NCBI GenBank assembly: GCA_018240065.1
Contig: JAFEGH010000006.1
Location: forward strand, 248,001-312,000
Length of the DNA: 64,000 nt
Reading direction: 5' to 3'
DNA from: Verrucomicrobiota bacterium
GTDB taxonomy: Bacteria > Chlamydiota > Chlamydiia > Chlamydiales > Rhabdochlamydiaceae
Below the pieces are notes generated by a model, which was given only the letters and a program-made list of their open reading frames with translations, was not told where the DNA came from and searched no databases. The translations under genes were made by a program, and so were the position numbers. How positions within the stretch are numbered: position 1 is the stretch's first letter; every line of letters begins with the position of its first letter. Below are positions 45,740 to 53,020 of the stretch, one piece after another.

Positions 45740-45868
45740 ATGAAACAGCCTAAAAAACCCCTGCAGCCAGCTACAATCATTACCCCTAATCCTGACAAGA
45801 TCCAGCAGCCCCAGCAAAAACCTGTTCAGCATCCGCATCATCCTAGCAAGAAGGAACAACAGCGTTAA
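45740..45868 (+). CDS. Small Pro/Gln-rich protein, 42 aa
   Basis: An ATG with GGAGG 8 nt upstream opens a 42-aa frame starting MKQPKKPLQPATIITPNPDK, then Gln/Pro/His-rich, ending KKEQQR. No other frame covers the 570-nt gap between the transporter and the glutaredoxin-like gene. It has no known family, and its composition suggests a disordered peptide. The rest of the gap is AT-rich and I see nothing else in it. Confidence 0.5.
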   Translation: MKQPKKPLQPATIITPNPDKIQQPQQKPVQHPHHPSKKEQQR

Positions 45869-46052
45869 TCGACGCTGACCCAGTCCTATTTCAAGAGGGT
45901 ATCGGCCTATCAGTCAGGTCGGAGCGGGAGCGGTTTATATATTTCTTCGAAAGATTAGCTCCCTCTCGCGCAGCCTGGTTTGCCGGTACTTTCTTTTCTC
46001 TTGGTATTTTCAACTATGACAGCAGCCAACTACCAATTGTCATCGCTGCCAA

Positions 46053-46421
46053 TTAAGCTGGATCGAGTTCGTCCTGGTGTTGGGAGAGCCAATCGATGAT
46101 CGCGTCTGATTCGTAAAGAGCCTGGCCGTCGATCACAAGGCAGGGAACCTGCATCCTTCCGCCAATCCTTTTTAATTCCGCTTTTGCCTGGGGATCATTT
46201 TCAAGATTCTTCATTGGAATCGTCTTATGGATCTTGTTTAGGTAGCGGAGTACTTTTTGGGAATAGGGACAGTAACTTGTGTAATACAGGACCAGGACAT
46301 GTCTTTCTTGGACAGCGCAATACCTGGCCGGCCCATAGGGGTCTACCCTTGGAGTGTTCACCTGCGGGGTGGAAACGGGCGAGGCCGCTAATAGCATCAA
46401 GGCCAAGGCAGTCTGGATCAT
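46053..46421 (-). CDS. Exported glutaredoxin-like protein
   Basis: The 122-aa protein has a signal peptide (MIQTALALMLLAASPVS) and a thioredoxin-fold domain. The active-site segment TSYCPYSQKVLRYL keeps only the first Cys of the CPYC motif, so it is a monothiol-like site. The VPCLVIDGQALYESDAIIDW segment carries the cis-Pro and the GST-N-like binding loop. It ends near residue 120. Redox work in the periplasm is inferred; glutaredoxins are normally cytosolic. AAGGAG precedes the ATG. Confidence 0.8.
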   Translation of the reverse strand: MIQTALALMLLAASPVSTPQVNTPRVDPYGPARYCAVQERHVLVLYYTSYCPYSQKVLRYLNKIHKTIPMKNLENDPQAKAELKRIGGRMQVPCLVIDGQALYESDAIIDWLSQHQDELDPA

Positions 46422-46643
46422 AGCTCACTCCTTACTCTTCTTAATATAATTCTAATCCAAAATTTGAATCTAAAGCAACCAGAGTCTGGAAACTGAAAAG
46501 GCCGCCGAGCTTAACAACCCTTGAAGTTTATAAGCAAAAAAGATTAGGATAACCACTTAGCCATCATCCTTCCCACTCTAATAAATTGGAATTGAGGTGA
46601 TAGGAACGCCTGGGATGGGGCTATTTCACATGGAGGTGTCTTT

Positions 46644-47225
46644 ATGAAGCTTAGGCTTGCAAACCGTATCGTCATTGGGCTTTCATTGATTTCTACATTG
46701 TTGATCAATCCGAACTTAACAGCTGGAGAACCATCTATGCAATTTAGCGAACCGACAAAGGCGATGGCATTTGAAGAAGGGAAGACCTATCTCGCTGTCA
46801 TCCACACATCAAAGGGAGATATTACCTGCGAGTTGAATTCAAAAGAAGCTCCCCTGTCGGCGACAAATTTCATTATGCTGGCCCAGGGCGGGTTTTACAA
46901 TGGATTGACCTTCCATCGCGTCGTGCCTAACTTTGTCGTCCAGGGCGGAGACCCTGAAGGGACAGGACGCGGCGGGCCTGGCTATACCGTCCCCGCTGAA
47001 ATTAAATTGGCTCATCAGCAAGGTGCTTTGGCATGGGCGCGCCTCTCTGATAATGTTAATCCGAAGAAGCGTTCTAGCGGTTCGCAATTCTACATCACTC
47101 TCGAGAAGATCCCTTATCTCGATGGCGAATATACCGTGTTCGGCCAGACTATTAGCGGGATGGACGTCGTGAAGAAGATCGAACAGGGCGATGTCATCAA
47201 ATCCGTCGACATTGTTATTAAATAG
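46644..47225 (+). CDS. Cyclophilin-type peptidyl-prolyl isomerase, exported
   Basis: The 193-aa protein has a signal peptide (MKLRLANRIVIGLSLISTLL, cleaved near ANPTAG-like TAG-EP) and a short bacterial cyclophilin domain: GDITCELNSKEAPLSATNFI, LTFHRVVPNFVVQGGDPEG (catalytic Arg in FHRV), GTGRGGPGY, SGSQFYITLEKIPYLDGEYT and VFGQTISGMDVV. It would isomerise Xaa-Pro bonds in exported proteins. A ribosome site GGAGG precedes the ATG and a strong terminator follows. Confidence 0.92.
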   Translation: MKLRLANRIVIGLSLISTLLINPNLTAGEPSMQFSEPTKAMAFEEGKTYLAVIHTSKGDITCELNSKEAPLSATNFIMLAQGGFYNGLTFHRVVPNFVVQGGDPEGTGRGGPGYTVPAEIKLAHQQGALAWARLSDNVNPKKRSSGSQFYITLEKIPYLDGEYTVFGQTISGMDVVKKIEQGDVIKSVDIVIK

Positions 47226-47231
47226 CTTTTC

Positions 47232-47295
47232 AGGATGTGTCCGCCGACCTGCTTTTATATTGCAAAGCCTGGCGGACATATCCTTCTCTTCTTTT
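47232..47295 (+). terminator. Rho-independent terminator after the cyclophilin gene
   Basis: AGGATGTGTCCGCC (47232-47245) pairs with GGCGGACATATCCT (47271-47284) with one G-U pair, and an inner GCTTT/AAAGC stem caps it. A TTCTCTTCTTTT run follows. Confidence 0.75.
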
Positions 47296-48071
47296 GTATT
47301 TATTGTCTTATTGAGTGAAGTTTTAGTGGGATTCTTTTCGGTTAATAATTTCGAAATCCTAAAATAAATCACCTCAACATTTGTTCTAAGCTATTCATTT
47401 TCAAAGATTGGCATCTTATTGCGTTAGCGAGTGTTAAAAAATATTTTCAATGAAAATGTCGTTTTATATATATTCAAAATTACCACTGAATAAAATTTCG
47501 ATTCAATTAGTTGCTCAGTGGTAACTAGGAGAGTGTCAGATGATATCGCAGCCCAGAAAAATGAGAATTAGACCAACATTTAAAAATCCATTGTCAGAAA
47601 AATTAAGAGAGAAACACGAGAATTCATTCATTAAGACTCAAAATTACAAATCCGCACAAAAAAATCGCAATTTCCCGAAATCATAGGAAACATTCAGATT
47701 ATCTTTGTCTGGATATATTCCGCGGAATAGAGAGGGGAATTTAAAGCATCATTCCTTCCGCTACTATCGCTTGAATCTGGCTAATTAGGATAGGCAAGAT
47801 GTTTTAATTCAATTTCCCTCTCCATATTTTCAACACACCTAGTAAGATTTGATTCGATTTCACGTTGAATGATTAGTTAGAACCCACCTTTTTTAGTTAA
47901 TTTAATCCTTCTTTTATTGAATTTTTGTCTTTTTTTGATCTCTGAAATCTAAAATTAAAAAATTTTTTTATGGGGTGTGTAATCAGATCAAAATCGCCCT
48001 CACAATGCATTCTGAGCTGTTTTTTAATCTGTTTGAATAATTTGAAAACCCAATCAATTATAAAAATTTTT
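47296..48071. other. AT-rich gap with no confident gene
   Basis: This ~780-nt stretch between the cyclophilin terminator and the histone-like promoter is strongly AT-rich. It contains one doubtful 48-aa frame (47540-47686), with no long frame, tRNA or repeat that I can see. It may hold small RNAs or regulatory DNA for the histone-like gene. Confidence 0.5.
47540..47686 (+). CDS. Doubtful small basic ORF, 48 aa
   Basis: An ATG with AGGAG 8 nt upstream opens a 48-aa frame starting MISQPRKMRIRPTFKNPL and ending NRNFPKS. It is basic and Asn/Lys-rich. Ribosome site and composition are the only support, and AT-rich DNA yields such frames by chance. Confidence 0.35.
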   Translation: MISQPRKMRIRPTFKNPLSEKLREKHENSFIKTQNYKSAQKNRNFPKS

Positions 48072-48100
48072 TTTAAAATAAATAGTCTTTATTATATATT
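48072..48100 (+). promoter_or_regulatory. Candidate promoter of the histone-like gene
   Basis: TTTAAA (48072-48077) and TATATT (48095-48100) are 17 nt apart. The transcript would start near 48107 and include a leader of about 84 nt with a short upstream reading frame. Confidence 0.45.
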
Positions 48101-48120
48101 GAGAATTGTAGGAGATATGA

Positions 48121-48198
48121 ATGGATAGAAGGCCCTCCGCAAGGAAAAGGCCAAACCTGATGATCCTACGTATCCAAACAAGGAGGATATATGGCTAA
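48121..48198 (+). CDS. Leader ORF overlapping the histone-like start, 25 aa
   Basis: AGGAGA 5 nt upstream of the ATG at 48121 opens a 25-aa frame (MDRRPSARKRPNLMILRIQT, then RRIYG) whose stop lies 8 nt inside the histone-like gene. Translation of this leader would bring ribosomes onto the AGGAGG site of the histone-like gene and could couple or tune its expression. It may instead be chance. Confidence 0.4.
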   Translation: MDRRPSARKRPNLMILRIQTRRIYG

Positions 48199-48310
48199 GA
48201 AAAGAAAAACAGCTCGTAAAACTGCTCGTAAAACTGCTCGCAAAACTGCTAGAAAAACAAAATCTCGCAAAACTGCTCGCAGAACAAAAAGAGCAAAAGC
48301 TCGCGCATAG
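48191..48310 (+). CDS. Histone H1-like protein of the Hc2 type, minimal form (39 aa)
   Basis: A 39-aa Lys/Arg/Ala/Thr protein starts MAKKRKTARKTARKTARKTA, then continues KSRKTARRTKRAKARA. The pentapeptide KTARK repeat is the hallmark of the C-terminal half of chlamydial HctB (Hc2), which condenses the nucleoid in elementary bodies. A perfect AGGAGG lies immediately upstream and a strong terminator downstream. It is far shorter than the Hc2 proteins I know. DNA binding is inferred from charge and repeat. Confidence 0.8.
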   Translation: MAKKRKTARKTARKTARKTARKTKSRKTARRTKRAKARA

Positions 48311-48372
48311 TAGCCCCTGAAGACTAAATAGGCTACGACGCTAGTGGTGCCTAATACCATCGTAATAGTTAT

Positions 48373-48404
48373 CGAGCAAGCGCAGGGCTTGCTCGATTTT
48401 TTTT
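48373..48404 (+). terminator. Rho-independent terminator of the histone-like gene
   Basis: CGAGCAAGC (48373-48381) pairs with GCTTGCTCG (48387-48395) and is followed by a run of eight or nine T from 48397. Confidence 0.9.
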
Positions 48405-48434
48405 TAAGTGGTTCTGCTCAAAGATGATGGTGCT

Positions 48435-49058
48435 TTAAGCAGCATTAGCTTTTGTCTTTTTTTTAAAACTGCCTTCCATCGCAATTTCCTCAGCTTCTTT
48501 TCTCGGGCTGGGTATTTCTCTTTTCTGAAGCTCTTCGGGCAGTTTGCTGGCCGGAGCTCGTTTCCCAATCGCGACGAGCGCCTCGACCTGATAGTCGTCC
48601 GGGATGTTCAAATCCTTTCTCGCTTTCTCATAGTCAAACCCTTCCATTCCGTGAACGACGAGTCCTCTTCCTGCTCCTTCAAGAGCGAGCGCCATCCAGG
48701 CCGCACCTGCATCGAAGCTGTGGGTTCTGCATGGTTTGTTATTATGTTCGAAGTTTTTTCCCGAGATCACTAGAACAAGGGCTCCCGCATTCTTTGTCCA
48801 GCCCTGGTTAAATTCAATCATCAGATTAAAAAAGAGAGGCCATGAGGCTGTATTCTTTCTGGCATAGAGAAAGCGCCAGGGTTGGTTGTTGTAAGAGGAG
48901 GGAGCCCATCTGGCAGCTTCGAATAGGGGAATCAATTCGCTTTCGGTCAATTCCTCTCCTGTCATGGAGCGAGGAGACCACCGGTTCAGGATTAGAGGGT
49001 GGACAGAGTGTTTGTTCGGACGGACTTTCTGTACTTCATCTTTAAATGGGTGGTCCAT
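48435..49058 (-). CDS. Nitroreductase family protein
   Basis: The 207-aa protein is an FMN-dependent nitroreductase-fold enzyme. RWSPRSMTGEELTESELIPLFEAARWAPS is the N-terminal FMN-binding region (cut here as RWSPRSMTGE and EAARWAPSSYNNQPW), the latter being the family hallmark. LALEGAGRGLVVHGM and a KRAPASKLPEE-type tail close it. Substrates vary widely (nitroaromatics, quinones), so none is assigned. It starts 3 nt after the PAP2 gene on the same strand, so the two are a pair. Confidence 0.88.
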   Translation of the reverse strand: MDHPFKDEVQKVRPNKHSVHPLILNRWSPRSMTGEELTESELIPLFEAARWAPSSYNNQPWRFLYARKNTASWPLFFNLMIEFNQGWTKNAGALVLVISGKNFEHNNKPCRTHSFDAGAAWMALALEGAGRGLVVHGMEGFDYEKARKDLNIPDDYQVEALVAIGKRAPASKLPEELQKREIPSPRKEAEEIAMEGSFKKKTKANAA

Positions 49059-49060
49059 AA

Positions 49061-49705
49061 TTATCTCCGTGAGAATGGGATGTGTTCTTTATTCATGATC
49101 ATATATATCCACTGGGACATGATTACGCCGATTGCGACACCTGCGACGATATCGCTTAAATAATGAAAAGTCAACACGACCCTTGACTGCGCCAAACCTA
49201 AGGCGAGAATCATCCATAGAAGAGGTCTTTTCGGATAGAAACAGGCAAATGCTCCGCAGATCGCCCCGATCGTGCAAGCATGTCCAGACGGAAATGACTT
49301 GAAGGCGTTGGCCAAAGAGAAAAAAGTAAAACCGAATACTCCATTCGAGAAAAGCAATTCCGGCCGGGCTCTCCCGAGCAGGCATTTGATGATCTCGACC
49401 AGAAAATTGGTGAGGGGGACGCTCATGAGTATGAGAAGGCATCGGTTCGCCCAGATTTGCTTATTCCAAATGAAGCGAAAGGCGAAGAATAAGATCGGCC
49501 AAACAAAGTACTGGTATTTCGGATCGATTATGTCGGTGACAACCCGCTCAACGGGGCTCAACGGAGAAGACAAGTGTTCAAAATGCTTAGCCAGAGGAAT
49601 ATCAGCAAATAGATAACTCACGATGCAGACGCATGTCGTCGAAATGAGGGTAGCTGTAAGATGCCGTATATAAAATGGTGCTCGAAATCTTTTCGCAGAC
49701 CGCAT
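49061..49705 (-). CDS. PAP2-superfamily membrane phosphatase
   Basis: The 214-aa protein has about five membrane segments and the three PAP2 motifs: KCLLGRARPE (KxxxxxxRP), PSGH in FPSGHACTIG, and SRVVLTFHYLSDIVAG (SRxxxxxHxxxD). Members dephosphorylate phosphatidic acid, undecaprenyl pyrophosphate or lipid A. The last is conceivable here but not shown. Its stop is 3 nt upstream of the nitroreductase start. Confidence 0.9.
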   Translation of the reverse strand: MRSAKRFRAPFYIRHLTATLISTTCVCIVSYLFADIPLAKHFEHLSSPLSPVERVVTDIIDPKYQYFVWPILFFAFRFIWNKQIWANRCLLILMSVPLTNFLVEIIKCLLGRARPELLFSNGVFGFTFFSLANAFKSFPSGHACTIGAICGAFACFYPKRPLLWMILALGLAQSRVVLTFHYLSDIVAGVAIGVIMSQWIYMIMNKEHIPFSRR

Positions 49706-49779
49706 TATTATTCCTGTCTTGGATGAATTGAATTTAGTTTTACAGATTCAATTTTTAAGTTGCACTGAGTATTTTACCG

Positions 49780-50430
49780 ATGAGATTATATTTAGTCCGC
49801 CATGGGCGCACAAAATGGAACAAGGAACAAAGGATCCAGGGCTCTATCGATGAGCCATTGGATGAAGAGGGCAGGACTCAGGCTAATAGGCTGGGCGAAC
49901 GTCTTCAACACATCGATTTCAGCATGATCTATTCTTCCCCCATGCGAAGGGCGCATGAGACGGCTTTGATCTTGAACCGTTATCTGCAAAAAGAAGTTGC
50001 TCTGGAACCGGCATTGCGGGAGGCGACATATGGCGCTGCCGAGGGCCTCACAAGGACTGAGTACCACCAGCTCTATGCTGAAGGCATCGCGGCGGCACTC
50101 GCTTTGGAGCGCCGTGAAAGGTTCCAGTATCGGATTGTCCCTGATGGGGAGTGTCCAGCGGACGTCTGCTGTCGGACAATTCCGTTCTTGACCCGACTTG
50201 CCGATCGCTGGTCAGGTCAGAATCTTCTTATCGTCTGTCATGGAGAAGTGATCAGATCTGCCCTGGTCTTCCTGTTTGAATTGAATGAAGCTCAAGCTGC
50301 GGCAGAGAGTGCTGGGTATTCTATTGATAATACTGGGTATGCCGTATTAGAATTCGATGGCAGTGTCTTTACAATGAAAGAAAGCCAAGGGGTCTCAAGA
50401 ACACGTCATGACTACTCCTTTAATAAATAG
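49780..50430 (+). CDS. Histidine-phosphatase superfamily protein (phosphoglycerate-mutase-like)
   Basis: The 216-aa protein starts MRLYLVRHGRTKWN, the RHG motif with the catalytic His. It has IYSSPMRRAHETALIL (second phosphate-binding Arg), a Glu in ALREATYGAAEG, and the second catalytic His in LIVCHGEVIRSAL. These define the branch-2-free PGM-like group (GpmB, CobC and relatives). Whether it is a true mutase or a phosphatase is not clear. The next gene overlaps it by 23 nt. Confidence 0.9.
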   Translation: MRLYLVRHGRTKWNKEQRIQGSIDEPLDEEGRTQANRLGERLQHIDFSMIYSSPMRRAHETALILNRYLQKEVALEPALREATYGAAEGLTRTEYHQLYAEGIAAALALERRERFQYRIVPDGECPADVCCRTIPFLTRLADRWSGQNLLIVCHGEVIRSALVFLFELNEAQAAAESAGYSIDNTGYAVLEFDGSVFTMKESQGVSRTRHDYSFNK

Positions 50431-51247
50431 AGCTGCTACCTCGTCTGATCCAATTCCGTCAGGCAACCCTATGCCTGAATTATCTTCCCTCTCTTTCCCG
50501 GTAGATGAACTGTTGAGCAAGCCTGAAGCCAAGAGCGCATCTGAGCCGCCCTCTTTAGAAGCTCCTTTGTCTGTAGCGGGGAGCCTGGTCGCCGCTGTTC
50601 TGATCTTAAAGGATCGATTCTACTCCGATGCTGTAGCCAACAGACTGGAGCCTTTTTTCAATGAGACGATCGATTTCCTAGAGGAGAAGCGGCGGCAGTC
50701 AGAGCCAAATTATGTCAGTTTCCTCACAAAGGCAACTTCAGAGTTTTCGCTTAAGTTTCCATCTGAGTTGTTCGATCCCGATAGCCTGCTCGAAGAATAT
50801 CTGAATTTCGCGATGAAGAGGATGAATGGAAAGAATGCGGTGCGGCGCTTTCACATAAATGACCAAATGCACCTCGAATCCCTTACTCCAGAAGAGCTAA
50901 AAGTACACATCGACAGAATGACCCTCTCCTTGAAAGACGCTGTGAAAATCGATTTCAATAGCAGGGAGTTAGACGAAGGAGAATTGAAGCTAAAGATTGA
51001 AAAAGAACTCGATAAGTTTTATCAGGGACTTATGTGGGCAGATGCATGCATGATGGCGCTCGAAGTGTCCAGGTCTAAGGCAGTGATTCTCAGTTGGAAA
51101 GCGGATGATTGGAAAAAAGGCTTTTGCGAAGCTGTCGAGACAAAATTTCAAAGAAAACTGGAACCTGTGACACGGACTGACATCGGGTGTTATATCGATC
51201 GGCTTTTAGCTGCCAGGGAAGCACTTTTAGCTTCCGGGAATAAATAG
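50408..51247 (+). CDS. Helical protein of unknown function, effector-like
   Basis: The 279-aa protein begins MTTPLINRAATSSDPIPSGN, a Ser/Pro/Thr-rich probably disordered N terminus of about 55 residues, typical of type III-secreted proteins. The rest is helical with a single modest hydrophobic stretch (SVAGSLVAAVLILKD). No domain is recognised. It starts inside the phosphatase gene by 23 nt in another frame and lacks a clear ribosome site. Confidence 0.6.
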   Translation: MTTPLINRAATSSDPIPSGNPMPELSSLSFPVDELLSKPEAKSASEPPSLEAPLSVAGSLVAAVLILKDRFYSDAVANRLEPFFNETIDFLEEKRRQSEPNYVSFLTKATSEFSLKFPSELFDPDSLLEEYLNFAMKRMNGKNAVRRFHINDQMHLESLTPEELKVHIDRMTLSLKDAVKIDFNSRELDEGELKLKIEKELDKFYQGLMWADACMMALEVSRSKAVILSWKADDWKKGFCEAVETKFQRKLEPVTRTDIGCYIDRLLAAREALLASGNK

Positions 51248-51255
51248 GGAGAAAT

Positions 51256-52050
51256 ATGAAGATTGCGGTCATTGGATGTGGGGTGATGGGTAGCGCTTTT
51301 GCGAGACATTTTGCAAAAAAGAACACTGTAATTCTGTGCGATCGCGATAAAGAGAAGACCTTGTCCCTTGCGAAGGAGATTGGAGGGAGCTATGAGGAAA
51401 AGCCTGATCGGGCTGCCATGGAGGCGGAAGTGGTCCTTCTTGCCGTCAAACCCAAAGATTTACCCTCCGCAGCCCAGGAATTGGCGCCCGCATTCCAGAA
51501 TAAGAAAATCCTGATCAGCATTCTCGCAGGAACCCCTGTTGCAGTCCTCAAGAGCCATTTTCCTCATGCCTTAGTTCTCCGTACCATGCCGAACCTTGGG
51601 ATGATCTGCGGGGAAGGGGTTATCGGGCTTGTCGACGATCCCAATATGGGAGCTGACGGGAAGAACACGATTGATTCTCTGATGGAGGGGGTGGGCCTCT
51701 GCCTGTGGATGCCAGAGAACAAAGTGGACGCGGTAACGGCCCTTAGCGGCTCAGGGATCGGCTTTGTCCTCGTCATGATCGAAGCGATGATCGACGGAGG
51801 GGTGCATCTTGGGTTTACCTCTATTGAGTCGCGGGAGATTGTTCTGAAGACGATGGAAGGAGCCGTGGCCCTGATGAGAGAATCCGGCAAGCACCCGGCA
51901 GAACTGAAACTTCAAATCTCTTCGCCTGGGGGAACCACCATTGCCGGGTTGAAAGTGATGGAAGAAACGGGCGTTCGGTCAGGAATTATCAAGACGTTGG
52001 TCGCCAGCTATGAAAAAGCAGTGCACATGATGAAAGGGCACGAGAAGTAA
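51256..52050 (+). CDS. proC: Pyrroline-5-carboxylate reductase
   Basis: ProC reduces pyrroline-5-carboxylate to proline with NAD(P)H. The 264-aa protein has the Rossmann start MKIAVIGCGVMGSAFARHF, and the family pattern AVLLAVKP-like VVLLAVKPKDL, ISILAGTPVAVL, RTMPNLGMICGEGV, TALSGSGIGFV (SGSGPAF-like) and SSPGGTTIAGLKVMEE. A GGGAG ribosome site precedes the ATG at 51256. It follows the helical protein by 8 nt and is read from the same transcript. Confidence 0.95.
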   Translation: MKIAVIGCGVMGSAFARHFAKKNTVILCDRDKEKTLSLAKEIGGSYEEKPDRAAMEAEVVLLAVKPKDLPSAAQELAPAFQNKKILISILAGTPVAVLKSHFPHALVLRTMPNLGMICGEGVIGLVDDPNMGADGKNTIDSLMEGVGLCLWMPENKVDAVTALSGSGIGFVLVMIEAMIDGGVHLGFTSIESREIVLKTMEGAVALMRESGKHPAELKLQISSPGGTTIAGLKVMEETGVRSGIIKTLVASYEKAVHMMKGHEK

Positions 52051-52179
52051 TTATTCTTGCATTGTATTAATTTAAGATTAGCCAACTTACGCTCCTTAGC
52101 ACCGCGGGAGCTTTTCCGTCGGGTGAAACAGTAGGAACTTTAGAAACCTAGGACCATTTAATTTCTATTAAATCTCTTC

Positions 52180-52208
52180 TTAAAGTTTTTTGTTGTCGAT
52201 GATACAAT
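52180..52208 (+). promoter_or_regulatory. Candidate promoter of the SH2-like gene
   Basis: TTAAAG (52180-52185), a 17-nt spacer and TACAAT (52203-52208). Start would fall near 52215, giving a leader of about 16 nt that holds GAGAGGGGAGA before the ATG at 52232. Confidence 0.55.
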
Positions 52209-52231
52209 AAAGATAGAGAGAGGGGAGACCA

Positions 52232-53017
52232 ATGCGCATTAAGATCGTGGACGAGCCGGTCCGTCACAATGTAGAACTGTTTCTGGACATTCTACGCCGC
52301 GTCAAAGAAAAACAAGTTCCAAAAACGTTGCCTCCAGAGAAGGTTTTCAGAGCTTGGCTCCATAGGGAAACAGGCCAGTTCTTCTTTGATGAAATCATGA
52401 AAGAATCCCTCGCCTTGGGAAAGAAAGAGTGGAAGCCAATCTCTTTCAGCTACCGCTATGACCCCGTCAGCGGGGAGATCCAGTTCTTGCTGGAAGAGTC
52501 GGACACCAAAGAAGCCGGCTTCAATGCCCAGGATCTTGCCCCCGTCGCCTATAGGATCCTGCGCGAAACGATGAAGACCTTCAATGAGATAAGCACTAAA
52601 TTGAAAGGGCCCAGCGACCTCGAGACCAAAATCTCAGTACTTGCCAAGCTCAATATCGAAGCTGAAGTGTCTCATGCCGATCGCAGTGTTCTTATCGACA
52701 CCTGGCACCATGCTGATCGGATGCAGGCCGAGTCGCTTCTGATAGAGAAGCCCGTGGGAACTTACCTGTTCCGCAAAGACTCCTTTGCAGATATTCTCGA
52801 AGAGCAACTGGAGCATCAGCACGGGTGCAAGGTCAAGTGTTTCACTTTGACCTATTCTAAAGGAAATCGTCAGATTTGCGACTGTACGCTGGTACACGTG
52901 GGCGGCGCGTGGCAGATTTACAACGACGATCCATCTTTGGAACAGAAAAAATTCGCAGACTTGGAAGACCTCATCGCTTCTCTCAGAAGCGATCTTAAGT
53001 ATCCATTATATCATTAG
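52232..53017 (+). CDS. SH2-like domain protein
   Basis: The 261-aa protein has a helical N-terminal half (1 to about 150) that I do not recognise and a C-terminal half (about 155-255) that reads like an SH2 domain. W158 opens it, followed by an alpha-A-like RMQAESLL (163-170). Then comes KPVGTYLFRKDS (173-184), matching the G-(T/S)-F-LVR-x-S motif, with Arg181 at the phosphotyrosine-binding position (beta-B5). CFTLTYS matches beta-C and DCTLVHVGGAWQIY beta-D/E. FADLEDLIASL (241-251) matches the FxxLxxLVxxY closing helix. SH2 domains bind phosphotyrosine peptides and are rare in bacteria (known in Legionella effectors). The alpha-A2 Arg163 is kept, whereas the beta-D4 His is not. A good promoter and ribosome site precede it. 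Confidence 0.75.
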   Translation: MRIKIVDEPVRHNVELFLDILRRVKEKQVPKTLPPEKVFRAWLHRETGQFFFDEIMKESLALGKKEWKPISFSYRYDPVSGEIQFLLEESDTKEAGFNAQDLAPVAYRILRETMKTFNEISTKLKGPSDLETKISVLAKLNIEAEVSHADRSVLIDTWHHADRMQAESLLIEKPVGTYLFRKDSFADILEEQLEHQHGCKVKCFTLTYSKGNRQICDCTLVHVGGAWQIYNDDPSLEQKKFADLEDLIASLRSDLKYPLYH

Positions 53018-53020
53018 CCT

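Noticed and set aside
48205..48300. Short tandem DNA repeat resembling a CRISPR-like or microsatellite array
   Set aside because: The periodicity comes from KTARK codons in the histone-like gene, without spacers.
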